From Sphingobacterium multivorum (lineage in GTDB: Bacteria; Bacteroidota; Bacteroidia; Sphingobacteriales; Sphingobacteriaceae), in contig NZ_CP154261.1 of assembly GCF_039511225.1 (NCBI RefSeq), positions 868,001 through 932,000 of the forward strand: 64,000 nt of DNA. The letters are read 5' to 3'. The notes under the pieces are model-generated. The model worked only from the letters and a program-made list of their open reading frames with translations. It ran no database searches and was not told the DNA's origin. Made by a program: the position numbers and the translations under genes. This document shows, piece after piece, positions 35,496 through 44,819 of the stretch; within the stretch, counting starts at the first letter, position 1, and every line of letters starts with the position of its first letter.

Positions 35496-36990
35496 GGGGT
35501 GCTGAAGTTGATTTGTTGTTGATATAAATACTGCCTATGATAAAACATACAATGGCAATGATAATAGGGTACCATAAACCTGCAAGATAGAATTGCGGGG
35601 TATTGGAAGCTTCGGCATTTGTCGTTAAATATGTCGATACAGCCGGAAGGAGTCCGCCGAATATTCCATTGCCAACATGATAGGGTAAGGACATGGATGT
35701 GTAGCGGATTTTTACGGGGAACAGTTCAACAAGGAATGCTGCAATGGGCCCGTACACCATGGTAATATAAATCACTTGTATAAAGATCAGCAGGACGAGC
35801 AGCATATAGTTTTTGCCTGCAATATGGACCGTGGTTTTGGTTGTTTGCTGCCCTTTTAGTTTTCCGGATTGATGTACTATTTTAGCGTTCGTGATTTCCG
35901 TTCCATCCTCATATTGCGTTTTGATAACTGACTTAATTTCTGCTTGTGGAACAGTCGCGGTATTGACTGTTTCATTCACTTTGACCTTCTGTTCGGTATT
36001 GGAAAGTTGGTACATGGCTTCGTAAATCGGACGATAAGTCAATACGGCAAGTAACATCCCACCGAGCATGATCCATTTTCGTCCAATTTTGTCACTAAGC
36101 CACCCAAATACGACAAAAAATGGAGTTCCCAAGAGTAAGGCGATGCCGAGGATGGTATCGGCCTGGTCAGATTGAAGGTGCATGACCGTTTTCATGAAAC
36201 TCATGGAGTAGAACTGCCCGGTGTACCAAACAACGCCCTGTCCCATGGCTGCACCAAAAAGGGCGAGCAGCACAAATTTGAGGTTGTAGCGGTTGCCAAA
36301 ACTTTCTTTTAGCGGATTTGTGCTCGTTTTCCCTTCCGCTTTGGCCTTGCTAAATTCGGGTGATTCCTTCATTTTCTTACGAATAAGATAGGAAACGTAT
36401 ACCATGACTAAAGAGAGGAGGAAAGGAACCCGCCATCCCCAGGAATCAAATTGTGATTCGCTGAGAAAGCCTTTGGTAAGGAGGATGACAACGAGTGATA
36501 TGAAAAGGCCAAAAGTAGCCGTTGTTTGTATCCAGGATGTCCAATAGCCCCGTTGACCCAATGGGGCATGCTCAGCCACATAAGTTGCTGCACCGCCATA
36601 TTCGCCGCCTAGGGCAAGACCTTGCAAGAGACGAAGGATCAATACGAGCAGTGGTGCCCAAAAACCGATACTTTCATAACTGGGGATGCAACCGATGAGA
36701 AATGTTGCGCCGCCCATGAGCATTAAAGTTACCATAAACGTATATTTTCGACCGATAATATCGCCTAGTCGGCCAAAAAATAGAGCGCCAAATGGCCGGA
36801 CGACAAATCCTGCCGCAAATGTGGCTAGGGTGGAAAGAAAAGCGGCTGTTGGATTTTCTGCCGGAAAGAATTTAGTGGAAATTACAATGGATAGGCTGCC
36901 AAAAATGAAAAAGTCATACCATTCGATAAGCGTTCCCATCGAAGAGGCCCCGATGACTTTCCAGATACTTTTTGTATTGTTTTCGTTCAT
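35488..36990 (-). CDS. MFS transporter, metabolite:H+ symporter (MHS) type
   Basis: The 500-residue protein begins with the MHS-family signature GTLIEWYDFFIFGSLS (about 18-33). It has FGRLGDIIGRKYTF (the loop 2-3 motif, about 72-85), LQGLALGGEYGGAATYVAEHAP (about 123-144) and a second half with WLSDKIGRKW. A polar insert of about 70 residues (about 330-400, Thr/Lys/Glu rich) lies between helices 9 and 10, longer than in most relatives. MHS proteins import small organic acids, betaine or proline with protons. The substrate is not deducible. Confidence 0.9.
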   Translation of the reverse strand: MNENNTKSIWKVIGASSMGTLIEWYDFFIFGSLSIVISTKFFPAENPTAAFLSTLATFAAGFVVRPFGALFFGRLGDIIGRKYTFMVTLMLMGGATFLIGCIPSYESIGFWAPLLVLILRLLQGLALGGEYGGAATYVAEHAPLGQRGYWTSWIQTTATFGLFISLVVILLTKGFLSESQFDSWGWRVPFLLSLVMVYVSYLIRKKMKESPEFSKAKAEGKTSTNPLKESFGNRYNLKFVLLALFGAAMGQGVVWYTGQFYSMSFMKTVMHLQSDQADTILGIALLLGTPFFVVFGWLSDKIGRKWIMLGGMLLAVLTYRPIYEAMYQLSNTEQKVKVNETVNTATVPQAEIKSVIKTQYEDGTEITNAKIVHQSGKLKGQQTTKTTVHIAGKNYMLLVLLIFIQVIYITMVYGPIAAFLVELFPVKIRYTSMSLPYHVGNGIFGGLLPAVSTYLTTNAEASNTPQFYLAGLWYPIIIAIVCFIIGSIYINNKSTSAPHE

Positions 36991-37082
36991 TAATTCTTGG
37001 TTTTTGGTTGAGTATAAATGTACATTTTAATTGCGCTCTAAACTATATTCCTGAGGGTAGTTGGTGCATGACAGAAAGTGAG

Positions 37083-38201
37083 CTAATTCTTTTGAATTTC
37101 GGTAAGTCCGACTATTTTATAGCGTTTTCCGGGTAAGGCGTGAATGAGTGACTGCATTTCAAGTTCCAATAGGATTAAGGCCAATTTACTTTGTGGCCAT
37201 TTTGTGAGGTCAATCATATGGTCTATTTCTAATTGTCCCTTTTGCTGAATGAGCGTAAAAAGGAGTTGTTGATCTTTTGTCAATGTCAAAGGAAGGCTAA
37301 GCTGTTGACCAACAGCTTTTGTACTGATTTCCCAATTCATGAGGTATTCGAGATCGTGAAGACCTCTAATCATATGCGCACGGTTGGTTTTGATGAGGTA
37401 ATTGGTGCCTTCAGAACTTTTTTCGTAAACGGCTCCTGGAAAGGCACATACATCGCGATTGTAGCTGTTGGCTATTTCGGCGGTAATCAAAGCACCTCCT
37501 TTAATTGCAGCTTCTACAACAATGGTGACATCCGCCATACCGGCTATGATGCGGTTGCGCATAGGGAAGTTACTGCGCTCAGGTAATGTGTTGGATGTAA
37601 ATTCTGTCAATAAACCTCCTTGGTCTAGCATTTTTGTGGCAAGTTCACGATGGGATGCCGGGTAAATTCGATCGAGACCATGCCCTAATACAGCAACGGT
37701 AGGAATATTATTTTTTAGTGCGTTGCGATGTGCTAAAGCGTCAATACCATAAGCAAGACCGCTTACGATTAAGGTGTCTTTGGTACCATTCATCGCCTCT
37801 AGCAAATCTTCGCATATTTTCTGACCGTAATAAGTTGCATGTCTAGTACCGACGATACTGATAACTTTGGTGCTGTTGAGTGGCTGGTTCCCTTTGTAAT
37901 AGACAACAAGCGGAGCGTCTTCACATTGGCGCAGCCTATGGGGGTAATTTTCGTCTTCCAGCCATAATGCTTGTATCTGGTGTTTTTCGATAAAAGCGAG
38001 TTCTTTTTCACAGGCAGACATATAGCTTTTATTGTATATGGCTTCTGCGATCGATTCCCGTATCCCAAGAATTTGCATCAAATCTTTTTTTGAGTAAGCA
38101 AATAAGTCTGCCAACTCGTGACCTTGGTCAATGATGTTACGCGCTGTTCTAGGGCCAATGCCCTTGATTTTCGTCAAAGCTATGGGATAAATTAGTTTCA
38201 T
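37083..38201 (-). CDS. dprA: DNA-processing protein DprA
   Basis: DprA loads RecA onto incoming single-stranded DNA during transformation. The 372-residue protein has an N-terminal helix-hairpin-helix/SAM-like part (KIKGIGPRTARNIID), then the Rossmann core with STKVISIVGTRHATYYGQK (about 108), IVSGLAYGIDALAHRNAL (about 144), VLGHGLDRIYPASHREL and FPMRNRIIAGMADVTIVVEA. A C-terminal winged-helix (DML1-like) domain occupies about 300-365. All landmarks are present. Other competence genes are not in this window. Confidence 0.95.
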   Translation of the reverse strand: MKLIYPIALTKIKGIGPRTARNIIDQGHELADLFAYSKKDLMQILGIRESIAEAIYNKSYMSACEKELAFIEKHQIQALWLEDENYPHRLRQCEDAPLVVYYKGNQPLNSTKVISIVGTRHATYYGQKICEDLLEAMNGTKDTLIVSGLAYGIDALAHRNALKNNIPTVAVLGHGLDRIYPASHRELATKMLDQGGLLTEFTSNTLPERSNFPMRNRIIAGMADVTIVVEAAIKGGALITAEIANSYNRDVCAFPGAVYEKSSEGTNYLIKTNRAHMIRGLHDLEYLMNWEISTKAVGQQLSLPLTLTKDQQLLFTLIQQKGQLEIDHMIDLTKWPQSKLALILLELEMQSLIHALPGKRYKIVGLTEIQKN

Positions 38202-38408
38202 AATTGGGTTTATCTAAATATAGGAAAAATATAACGAGCTGTTGTACTTTTTGTTAGAATTGCTTAGGCATATTATGTTTTTAATGCAATGACAGAGTTC
38301 TTAGTCGGAGGCGATCGCGTGTCTGCTGAAAAGCCCTTGGATTGTATGACATAAATGCGCTTTTCATAAGCTTATTTGAGATATCAAGGAATGAAATATT
38401 GGGCACTT

Positions 38409-38440
38409 TTGGAAAGAAAGAAGAGGAATTGGTACCTTTG
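38409..38440 (+). promoter_or_regulatory. Promoter upstream of 38462
   Basis: TACCTTTG (38433-38440) matches TAnnTTTG and TTG (38409-38411) lies 21 bases upstream, the preferred spacing. The leader to the ATG at 38462 would be about 15 bases. Confidence 0.6.
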
Positions 38441-38461
38441 GACGATTAATGATATTTAACT

Positions 38462-38695
38462 ATGGAAATGAAAGAACCTTTTGATATCGAATTGGGGGAT
38501 GTAGTTTATTCTGTTTTCCCTGAGGAAGAAGATACGTATGTTATTTTTAAAGAGGGTGTGGAATACGTAAAAATTATTAAAGACAATGATACAAACTGGT
38601 TGAAACTGAATCCAGAAACGGAGCTTCCTATGTTCGGAATGGATGAAGAAATCAATCTAATTGGCCTAGAAATTAAAAAACAAGGAGGTGTTTAG
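38462..38695 (+). CDS. Small acidic hypothetical protein
   Basis: The 77-residue protein is strongly acidic (many Glu/Asp) with beta-strand-like segments YSVFPEEEDTYVIFKEG and EYVKIIKDNDTNWLKLNP. No signal peptide or known motif is visible. A well-formed promoter directly upstream supports it as a real gene. It precedes the frameshifted gene at 38771 by 75 bases in the same orientation. Function unknown; similar short proteins occur in related Bacteroidota. Confidence 0.75.
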   Translation: MEMKEPFDIELGDVVYSVFPEEEDTYVIFKEGVEYVKIIKDNDTNWLKLNPETELPMFGMDEEINLIGLEIKKQGGV

Positions 38696-38770
38696 TTTTT
38701 CAAGTTAAAGATAGTTAAATGCTTTTTAATTTTATTTATAGTTGGTTATTTTAGTTTATCAGTTATAAAT

Positions 38771-39360
38771 ATGGTTCGTATTGGGTTTCTATCTTTATTG
38801 TTTTTCTGTGTCTATTTCTCATTTTATCGGGAGGGGCTTTTTGCCTATCCAGCGGAATTTTATCATCAGGATACCATTGCGAAAAAAGGCAGTCAAAAAG
38901 ATACTTTACGTTTGGATACTGTTTCGATCAAGCGTAAATCAGCAGCGGATAAATGGGAAGAAAAAAAGAGGGGTATCAATCTATCTTCTTCTGGGGTGAT
39001 ACGAAGAATATGGTGACTTTGCCTCACCAGGGAGGAATTGCGGTCAATCTGAACAAACTTTACAATAAATTCAGTCGAAAGGGACGAAATTCGCGGAAGC
39101 TTCAACGTCAGTTTGAAAAAGAATATCAACAGGATCTGATTCGCGAGGAATGGTATCCGCTGACTCAGGAATACAGTAAGTTGTCGGGAGATTCTCTGCG
39201 CAAATTTAGAATATACTATGAGCCTTCCTTAAAGTGGCTTCGTGAGAATGATCGTTATGAGAAGATTGCTTATATCCATCAGTGTTTAACGAACTACCTG
39301 GACTCTGTAGACATTATCCATAGGCGACTTCAGTTTCCTATGGGTAATGCCAAACTTTAA
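38771..39360 (+). CDS. Hypothetical secreted protein split by a -1 frameshift at A_AAA_AAG
   Basis: Two frames make one protein. The first (38771-39016) gives a signal-peptide-like N-terminus (about 1-26) and a charged stretch to KWEEKK. The second, one base back, continues EGYQSIFFWGDTKNM...LPHQGGIAVNLNKLY to the stop at 39360. The join falls exactly at 38962-38968, AAAAAAG in phase as A AAA AAG, the heptamer used for -1 slippage in dnaX. Slippage there gives a 196-residue product. A later pairing, TTCTTC with GAAGAA, could be a stimulating stem. Without slippage the first frame ends after 81 residues. Alternatives are a one-base loss from a run of eight A, or a base-calling error. Function not recognised. 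Confidence 0.65.
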
Positions 39361-39996
39361 CTACATAGGTACGTATACCAGGTATTTTGTGTCAAAGAAA
39401 TCTTCTTTAAAGTAACCGGAAAGTGGGTGTAATTCTGCTTTGAGCTTAGATTCTTTGATCTCTTCGGTGAGATCTCCGCCTTTCAAGTAAAGAATTCCAT
39501 TAGGAATACCGTTTTTATCTTTTTTCGCGAATTTATTCTGTATCCAAGGCGTAAATTCTGCAAGTCTTGTCACAGCTCGTGATATCACAAAATCGTACTT
39601 GTCGTCGAGTTGTTCTGCGCGGATATGATCTGCTTCAACATTTTGGAGACCCAGTCCAGCAGCAACTTCGCGTACGACTTTGATTTTTTTGCCGATAGAA
39701 TCGACCAAATGGAATTTGACTTCAGGAAACATAATGGCCATTGGGATACCTGGAAAGCCCCCGCCGGTTCCCACGTCCAAAATTTGTGTTCCTGGCGTGA
39801 GCTCTTGGACAAATTTTGCAATGCCTAGCGAGTGCAGCACGTGGTGCAGGTAGAGGCTATCAATGTCCTTACGTGAAATGACATTGATTTGGCTATTCCA
39901 AAATGTGTATAGGTCGGCAAGTTTTGCAAACTGTTCTTTTTGAATAGCCGTTAATTTTGGAAAATAGTTATAGATGATATCAACTGTTGGATTCAA
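39361..39996 (-). CDS. rsmG: 16S rRNA (guanine-527 N7) methyltransferase
   Basis: RsmG methylates G527 of 16S rRNA; loss gives low-level streptomycin resistance. The 211-residue protein has the typical N-terminal helices with NVISRKDIDSLYLHHVLHSL (about 38-57), the SAM site ILDVGTGGGFPGIPMAI (about 72-88), and VISRAVTRLAEFTPWIQ (about 136). Length and motifs match the family. The stop codon is directly adjacent to that of the convergent hypothetical gene. A GT2 gene lies 22 bases upstream and is probably co-transcribed. Confidence 0.95.
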   Translation of the reverse strand: MNPTVDIIYNYFPKLTAIQKEQFAKLADLYTFWNSQINVISRKDIDSLYLHHVLHSLGIAKFVQELTPGTQILDVGTGGGFPGIPMAIMFPEVKFHLVDSIGKKIKVVREVAAGLGLQNVEADHIRAEQLDDKYDFVISRAVTRLAEFTPWIQNKFAKKDKNGIPNGILYLKGGDLTEEIKESKLKAELHPLSGYFKEDFFDTKYLVYVPM

Positions 39997-40018
39997 AGCT
40001 TAATGTTTTAAAAGTGAA

Positions 40019-41161
40019 TTATTTCCAGCTTATTTTTTTCTTTTTTCTGCTGAACATGCCATTGATGCAAATATAGAAATAGTAGATGAAGTCTACCAAA
40101 GGTAGCCACCAAATGAGTTCCTTTACTTCTAGTTTTTTATAGATGTTGGCAAATATTATCCATTGTGCAATCAGCCTTAGGAGGTAAGCTGTAACAGGAA
40201 CATACCAGTACATTGGAAAGGCAATTGCTGTTGCGATAAGGGCGACATAAAAAAGGACGGCCGATACCAGCTGCGTGCCCAGCATGCGCTGATGACGCTT
40301 TTTGTAAATGGTAGAGGCTCCTGAGTGTCTTGCTTTTTGCTTGTAATAGCTCCTCCAGGTCGCTTTGGGTTCAGAATAGACAATGGATTCGGCTGCCAGT
40401 GCAATGTTAACGTTGGTCGGATTTGCATTTTGGTTGACAAAAAGATCATCATCGCCAGATTTAATATGCATATGTGCCGCAAAACCTTTGTTACGAAAGA
40501 AAAGGTCTTTTTTGTAAGCCATATTGCGTCCTACTCCCATATAGGCATCTCCCTTTAGTGCATAGGCGAGATAACTCATGGCGGTATGGCTGGTTTCAAA
40601 TCGAATCAATAGATTTAGCAAACTTTTTTTCTTAAAATAAGGAGAATAGCCCAGTACAATTTCTGTTTCTGGTCTGAAAGCTGCCGCAATTTCTTTGAGC
40701 CATTGATCGGACTGTGGCGCACAATCTGCATCGGTAAATACCAGTGTCTGATGCTTTGACGCTTTGATACCCATACTAACGGCAAACTTTTTACCATGTT
40801 TCAAGCGAATATGTTCTTTGATATCCACAATCTTTAAATGGGGGTATTTTGCTTCGAAATCATGCAATATCCAGGGCGTATTGTCAGTCGAGAAGTCATT
40901 GACCACAATGACTTCAAAATTGGGATAGTCTTGATTCAGTATACTCGGGAGGAATTCCGTAATATTATCCTGTTCATTGTGTGCACAAATAATAACGGAT
41001 AGCGGTGGAAATTCAGTTCCTTCTTGTATAGGTTCAATTTGATAACTACTCAATTTACGATATACAAATAAGATGTAGTACAATTGTATCAATAGGAAAA
41101 GGCCCAATACTCCGAAAGCAATATATGGAAGATTGGCCAAAAATACGTGAAGGTCAAGCAT
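40019..41161 (-). CDS. Membrane-anchored GT2 family glycosyltransferase
   Basis: The 380-residue protein has an N-terminal helix (about 10-32), a GT2 (GT-A fold) domain with ICAHNEQDNITEFLPSILNQ (about 57), VVNDFSTDNT (about 85), TDADCAPQSDQW (about 140) and SGDDDLFVNQNA (about 238), a KATWRSYYKQKARHSG acceptor motif, and two or three C-terminal helices. Such enzymes add sugars to lipid or cell-surface acceptors at the inner membrane. The sugar donor is unknown. A TATCTTTG box (minus strand, 41175-41168) is so close to the ATG that the mRNA may be leaderless, although no good -33 element is seen. Confidence 0.9.
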   Translation of the reverse strand: MLDLHVFLANLPYIAFGVLGLFLLIQLYYILFVYRKLSSYQIEPIQEGTEFPPLSVIICAHNEQDNITEFLPSILNQDYPNFEVIVVNDFSTDNTPWILHDFEAKYPHLKIVDIKEHIRLKHGKKFAVSMGIKASKHQTLVFTDADCAPQSDQWLKEIAAAFRPETEIVLGYSPYFKKKSLLNLLIRFETSHTAMSYLAYALKGDAYMGVGRNMAYKKDLFFRNKGFAAHMHIKSGDDDLFVNQNANPTNVNIALAAESIVYSEPKATWRSYYKQKARHSGASTIYKKRHQRMLGTQLVSAVLFYVALIATAIAFPMYWYVPVTAYLLRLIAQWIIFANIYKKLEVKELIWWLPLVDFIYYFYICINGMFSRKKKKISWK

Positions 41162-41253
41162 AGCTCACAAAGATAAGTGCTTTCCGCAACTTTTTTATAG
41201 GGGAAAAATGATAATTTATTTTTGAAACATCCTGTTTGCAAATCTTTTTATAG

Positions 41254-41261
41254 TATTTTTG
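41254..41261 (+). promoter_or_regulatory. -7 promoter element upstream of tgt
   Basis: TATTTTTG matches TAnnTTTG; TTTG at 41235-41238 is closer (15 bases) than the preferred spacing. The predicted leader is about 170 bases and shows no recognised riboswitch. Confidence 0.4.
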
Positions 41262-41437
41262 CAACGTATTCTAGGGATGAATCCGAGCTTGGGTGGAAAT
41301 TAGGAAAGCTATAGCGACTTTTTAAGTTGCAACTGATTGAAAATGAGTTTTTATTTTTTTTACTCCAAGTGCCGATATCGCCATGTCCATGGCAAATCAT
41401 CCTTTAAAATAGAAATAGTCTCAGAGGAAAAATATTA

Positions 41438-42568
41438 ATGAAATTTACGCTACAAGCACAAGATAAGTTGTCAAAAGCACGTGCAGGTGTTGTCGAAACT
41501 GCACACGGTCCCATTCAAACACCTATTTTTATGCCTGTTGGTACGGCAGGTACAGTGAAAGCAATTCATCAACATGAATTGAAGAACGATATTGAAGCGC
41601 AGATTATTCTGGGTAATACGTACCACCTCTATTTACGTCCCGGATTGAATGTGTTGAATAAGGCGGGCGGGCTGCATAAATTTAATGGTTGGGATCGACC
41701 TATTTTAACGGATTCCGGTGGTTATCAGGTGTATTCATTGACGGAAGTACGTAAAATCAAAGAAGAGGGGGTTACCTTTCGTTCCCATATTGATGGATCA
41801 AAACATCTATTTACACCAGAGAATGTCATGGACACACAACGTATTATCGGTGCGGATATCATTATGGCATTTGACGAGTGTACGCCTTATCCATGTGATT
41901 ATGGGTATGCACGTCGTTCTTTGGATATGACCCATCGTTGGCTGAAACGCTGTGTGGATCGTTTTGATAGTACAGATCCGCTTTATGGATATGATCAAAC
42001 GTTGTTTCCAATTGTTCAAGGATCTGTTTACAAAGATTTAAGAATAAAATCTGCGGAAACTATTGCTTCGTTTAACCGCAAAGGAAATGCGATTGGTGGA
42101 TTGTCGGTAGGTGAACCTGCGGAAGAAATGTATGCGATGACCGAAGTTGTCTGTGATATCTTACCGTATGACAAGCCACGTTATCTTATGGGGGTGGGAA
42201 CACCGGTAAATATCCTTGAAAATATTGCTTTAGGGGTGGATATGTTCGATTGCGTTATGCCAACCCGTAATGCTAGAAATGGTATGCTTTTCACGCAAAA
42301 TGGTATTATCAATATCAAAAATGAAAAGTGGAAAGATGATTTTTCACCGATAGAAGTGGAGAGTGATCTACATGCAGATCAATTTTATTCGAAAGCCTAT
42401 CTAAGGCATTTGATTAAATCGCAAGAAATTCTTGGAGCACAAATTGCTTCTTTACATAATTTACATTTTTACCTTTGGTTGGTGAATCAGGCTAGGGAGC
42501 GAATCATTGATGGAACTTTCTACGATTGGAAAAACAAAATGGTGAAAATATTGGATCAACGTTTGTAA
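41438..42568 (+). CDS. tgt: tRNA-guanine transglycosylase (queuosine pathway)
   Basis: Tgt swaps G34 for preQ1 in tRNAs with GUN anticodons. The 376-residue TIM-barrel protein has ILTDSGGYQVYSL with the catalytic Asp (about 90), IGGLSVGEP (about 225) and GVDMFDCVMPTRNARNGMLF with the nucleophile Asp (about 265). The usual zinc site CxCxxC before the last helices is missing: the region reads EVESDLHADQFYSKAYLRHL, leaving only the His in SLHNLHFY. I recall this cysteine-free form in other Bacteroidota Tgts. lptG-like follows by 23 bases. Confidence 0.95.
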   Translation: MKFTLQAQDKLSKARAGVVETAHGPIQTPIFMPVGTAGTVKAIHQHELKNDIEAQIILGNTYHLYLRPGLNVLNKAGGLHKFNGWDRPILTDSGGYQVYSLTEVRKIKEEGVTFRSHIDGSKHLFTPENVMDTQRIIGADIIMAFDECTPYPCDYGYARRSLDMTHRWLKRCVDRFDSTDPLYGYDQTLFPIVQGSVYKDLRIKSAETIASFNRKGNAIGGLSVGEPAEEMYAMTEVVCDILPYDKPRYLMGVGTPVNILENIALGVDMFDCVMPTRNARNGMLFTQNGIINIKNEKWKDDFSPIEVESDLHADQFYSKAYLRHLIKSQEILGAQIASLHNLHFYLWLVNQARERIIDGTFYDWKNKMVKILDQRL

Positions 42569-42591
42569 AACTAAATAGCTCAAGTTAAAAA

Positions 42592-43671
42592 ATGCTGTCG
42601 TTAATCGATCGTTACATCATCAAAAAGTATCTAAGTACTTTTTTATTCACTATGGCAATATTTACTGTTGTCATGGTGGTTTTTGACGTGTCCGAACGAT
42701 TGGATGATTTTTTAAAATATCATGCTCCCCTCGATAAGATTATTTTTGAGTATTATGCAGGATTTATTCCTTTTTACCTAAATTTTCTTTGTCCGCTGAT
42801 CAACTTTATTGCAGTTATTTTCTTTACCTCCAAGATGGCGGATCAAACAGAAATTGTCCCGATTCTCAGTGCCGGATATAGCTTTAACCGTTTGCTTCGT
42901 CCCTACATGATCGCTGCAACCCTAATCTTTGCCATTTCTTTGGTATTTAACATCTTTATTATTCCGAAGACCAATAAGATGAAGGTTGATTTTGAAAATA
43001 TCTATGTAAAGCCACCTAAGGATAACTCGAGGGTTTCTACCCATATGCAACTGGACAAAAACAGCTATGTTTATATAGACAACTTTGATAATTCTACCAA
43101 AACAGGCTACGGATTTGTACTTGAAATTTTCAAAGGGGATACCCTTAAGGAGAAAATGATGGCTGACCGTATTACGTGGGACTCGGTGGCGACAAAATGG
43201 AAGATTGAAGGGTATACCAATCGTATTATCAATGGGCTACATGAACGCATGGACAAAGGAGCTGTTAAAGACACAACCTTGGATATGAAACCTTCTGATT
43301 TTGAGGTACGTGATAATATGTTTACCGCCATGGATACACGCGAATTAAATATTCGTATACATAAGGAGGAGATCAGGGGAACCGGAGTCATGAACGATTT
43401 ATTACTGGAGAAATACAAGCGTTATGTATATCCATTTTCAGCTTTTGTATTGACCTTGATGGGTGTGGCACTGTCATCCAAGAAAGTGCGTGGGGGGATA
43501 GGATTGAGTCTTGGTATTGGTATCGCGCTAAGTTTTACGTATATCGTATTTATACAGTTTGCAACTATGTTTTCTTTGAAAGGGGGACTGCCACCGTTGA
43601 TAGCCGTATTAATTCCGAATGTTACCTTCTTTTTGGTAGCACTATACCTGGCGATAAAAGCGCCAAAGTAA
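42592..43671 (+). CDS. LptF/LptG family permease
   Basis: LptF and LptG form the inner-membrane part of the LPS-export ABC transporter. The 359-residue protein has the family layout: three N-terminal helices (SLIDRYIIKKYLSTFLFTMA at the start), a periplasmic beta-jellyroll (about 125-265), and three C-terminal helices (FSAFVLTLMGVALSSKK). Only one such gene is in the window; Bacteroidota often carry two. It follows tgt closely, an arrangement I recall from related genomes. An OstA-like protein of the same pathway lies at the end of the window but is not linked. Confidence 0.9.
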   Translation: MLSLIDRYIIKKYLSTFLFTMAIFTVVMVVFDVSERLDDFLKYHAPLDKIIFEYYAGFIPFYLNFLCPLINFIAVIFFTSKMADQTEIVPILSAGYSFNRLLRPYMIAATLIFAISLVFNIFIIPKTNKMKVDFENIYVKPPKDNSRVSTHMQLDKNSYVYIDNFDNSTKTGYGFVLEIFKGDTLKEKMMADRITWDSVATKWKIEGYTNRIINGLHERMDKGAVKDTTLDMKPSDFEVRDNMFTAMDTRELNIRIHKEEIRGTGVMNDLLLEKYKRYVYPFSAFVLTLMGVALSSKKVRGGIGLSLGIGIALSFTYIVFIQFATMFSLKGGLPPLIAVLIPNVTFFLVALYLAIKAPK

Positions 43672-43767
43672 TTTTTTGTTAGTTTTCAATAACTTCAGTG
43701 AGCCTGCCTTATAAAGGGAAATAATAGGTATTGCTCATCATTTCTATACAAATGTATTCTAGAGAAT

Positions 43768-44679
43768 ATGACTAAAATTCAATTAAATCGGAATATTCTA
43801 ATTCTGCATTTAACAATACTCATTTGGGGATTTACCGGAATTTTGGGTAGTCTGATTTCCGTATCTGCCCTACATTTAGTGTGGTATCGTGTTGCAATAG
43901 CGTCTATCGCGCTGTTGATCTATTTCTTGGTAACCAAACAGTCTATTGTAGTTTCGAGGAAACAATTTCTCCAGTTTTTTATGGTGGGGGCCGTTGTTGG
44001 GCTGCATTGGGTATTATTTTTTTATTCAATTAAAGTATCCACTGTATCGGTAACATTGGTTACGCTATCCTCGGTGACTTTATTTACGGCAATATTGGAG
44101 CCTATTGTGAATAAAAAGCGTATTGCGCTGTTGGATATTGTAGTTGGTTTGGTTATTATCATCGGTATTTATACAATCTTTTCTTTTGAAACACATTACC
44201 TCGTTGGTCTATTGGCGGGGCTTGGCTGTGCGTTTTGCGCGAGTATATTTTCTATCGCCAATGCGCGCATGGTTAAAAAATCGAGCCCGACCCTGATTAC
44301 GTTTTATGAGATGATGGGGGCATGCTTCTGGATCAGCGTATTGATGCTGTTTACAGGAGATTTCAATGCTGAAATGAAATTGGGGCAGCAAGATTTAATT
44401 TATCTGCTGTTGTTAGGTGTGGTTTGTACGGCGGTGGCCTATGTTATGGGAGTTGCTGTCATGAAGGAATTATCTGCTTTTACTGTTGCGCTGACAACCA
44501 ATCTGGAACCTGTTTATGGTATTCTGTTGGCGATGTTGATATTTGGACAAAAGGAGACCATGAGCGGCGGGTTTTATCTTGGCGCTTGTATCGTTTTGGG
44601 AGCAGTGTTCACTTACCCCTATGTAAAAACAAAATTAGAACATAGGCAAAAGGATCTGGTTATCCGTAAATTGCATTAA
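43768..44679 (+). CDS. EamA (DMT) family transporter
   Basis: The 303-residue protein has ten predicted helices arranged as two EamA repeats. The first has LTILIWGFTGILGSLISVSA (about 15-34) and VGLHWVLFFYSIKVS; the second starts near residue 150 and ends with TTNLEPVYGILLAMLIFGQK (about 242). These are inner-membrane exporters of metabolites or amino acids; the substrate is unknown. It has no operon partner and ends in a strong terminator. Confidence 0.9.
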   Translation: MTKIQLNRNILILHLTILIWGFTGILGSLISVSALHLVWYRVAIASIALLIYFLVTKQSIVVSRKQFLQFFMVGAVVGLHWVLFFYSIKVSTVSVTLVTLSSVTLFTAILEPIVNKKRIALLDIVVGLVIIIGIYTIFSFETHYLVGLLAGLGCAFCASIFSIANARMVKKSSPTLITFYEMMGACFWISVLMLFTGDFNAEMKLGQQDLIYLLLLGVVCTAVAYVMGVAVMKELSAFTVALTTNLEPVYGILLAMLIFGQKETMSGGFYLGACIVLGAVFTYPYVKTKLEHRQKDLVIRKLH

Positions 44680-44683
44680 TTGA

Positions 44684-44722
44684 AGTCGGGGCTATCCAAT
44701 CTTTTTGGATAGCCCCGATTTC
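44684..44722 (+). terminator. Terminator after the EamA gene
   Basis: CGGGGCTATCCA (44687-44698) pairs perfectly with TGGATAGCCCCG (44706-44717) over a 7-base loop. Its core is the same as that of the terminator at 60890-60918. Confidence 0.8.
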
Positions 44723-44819
44723 ATGTGGTTTTATGCCAGTCCCCCTAAAGCATCATTTCATAGAGCCAATTTTCAAAGGGTTTGATTTGTTTTTTTGAAC
44801 ATCTTCTGTCTCTGCTCAT

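Noticed and set aside
38953..39360. Separate gene starting at ATG 38953
   Set aside because: The upstream frame supplies a signal peptide that joins precisely at a slippery heptamer, and the ATG lacks a ribosome binding site. Internal initiation is possible but less likely.
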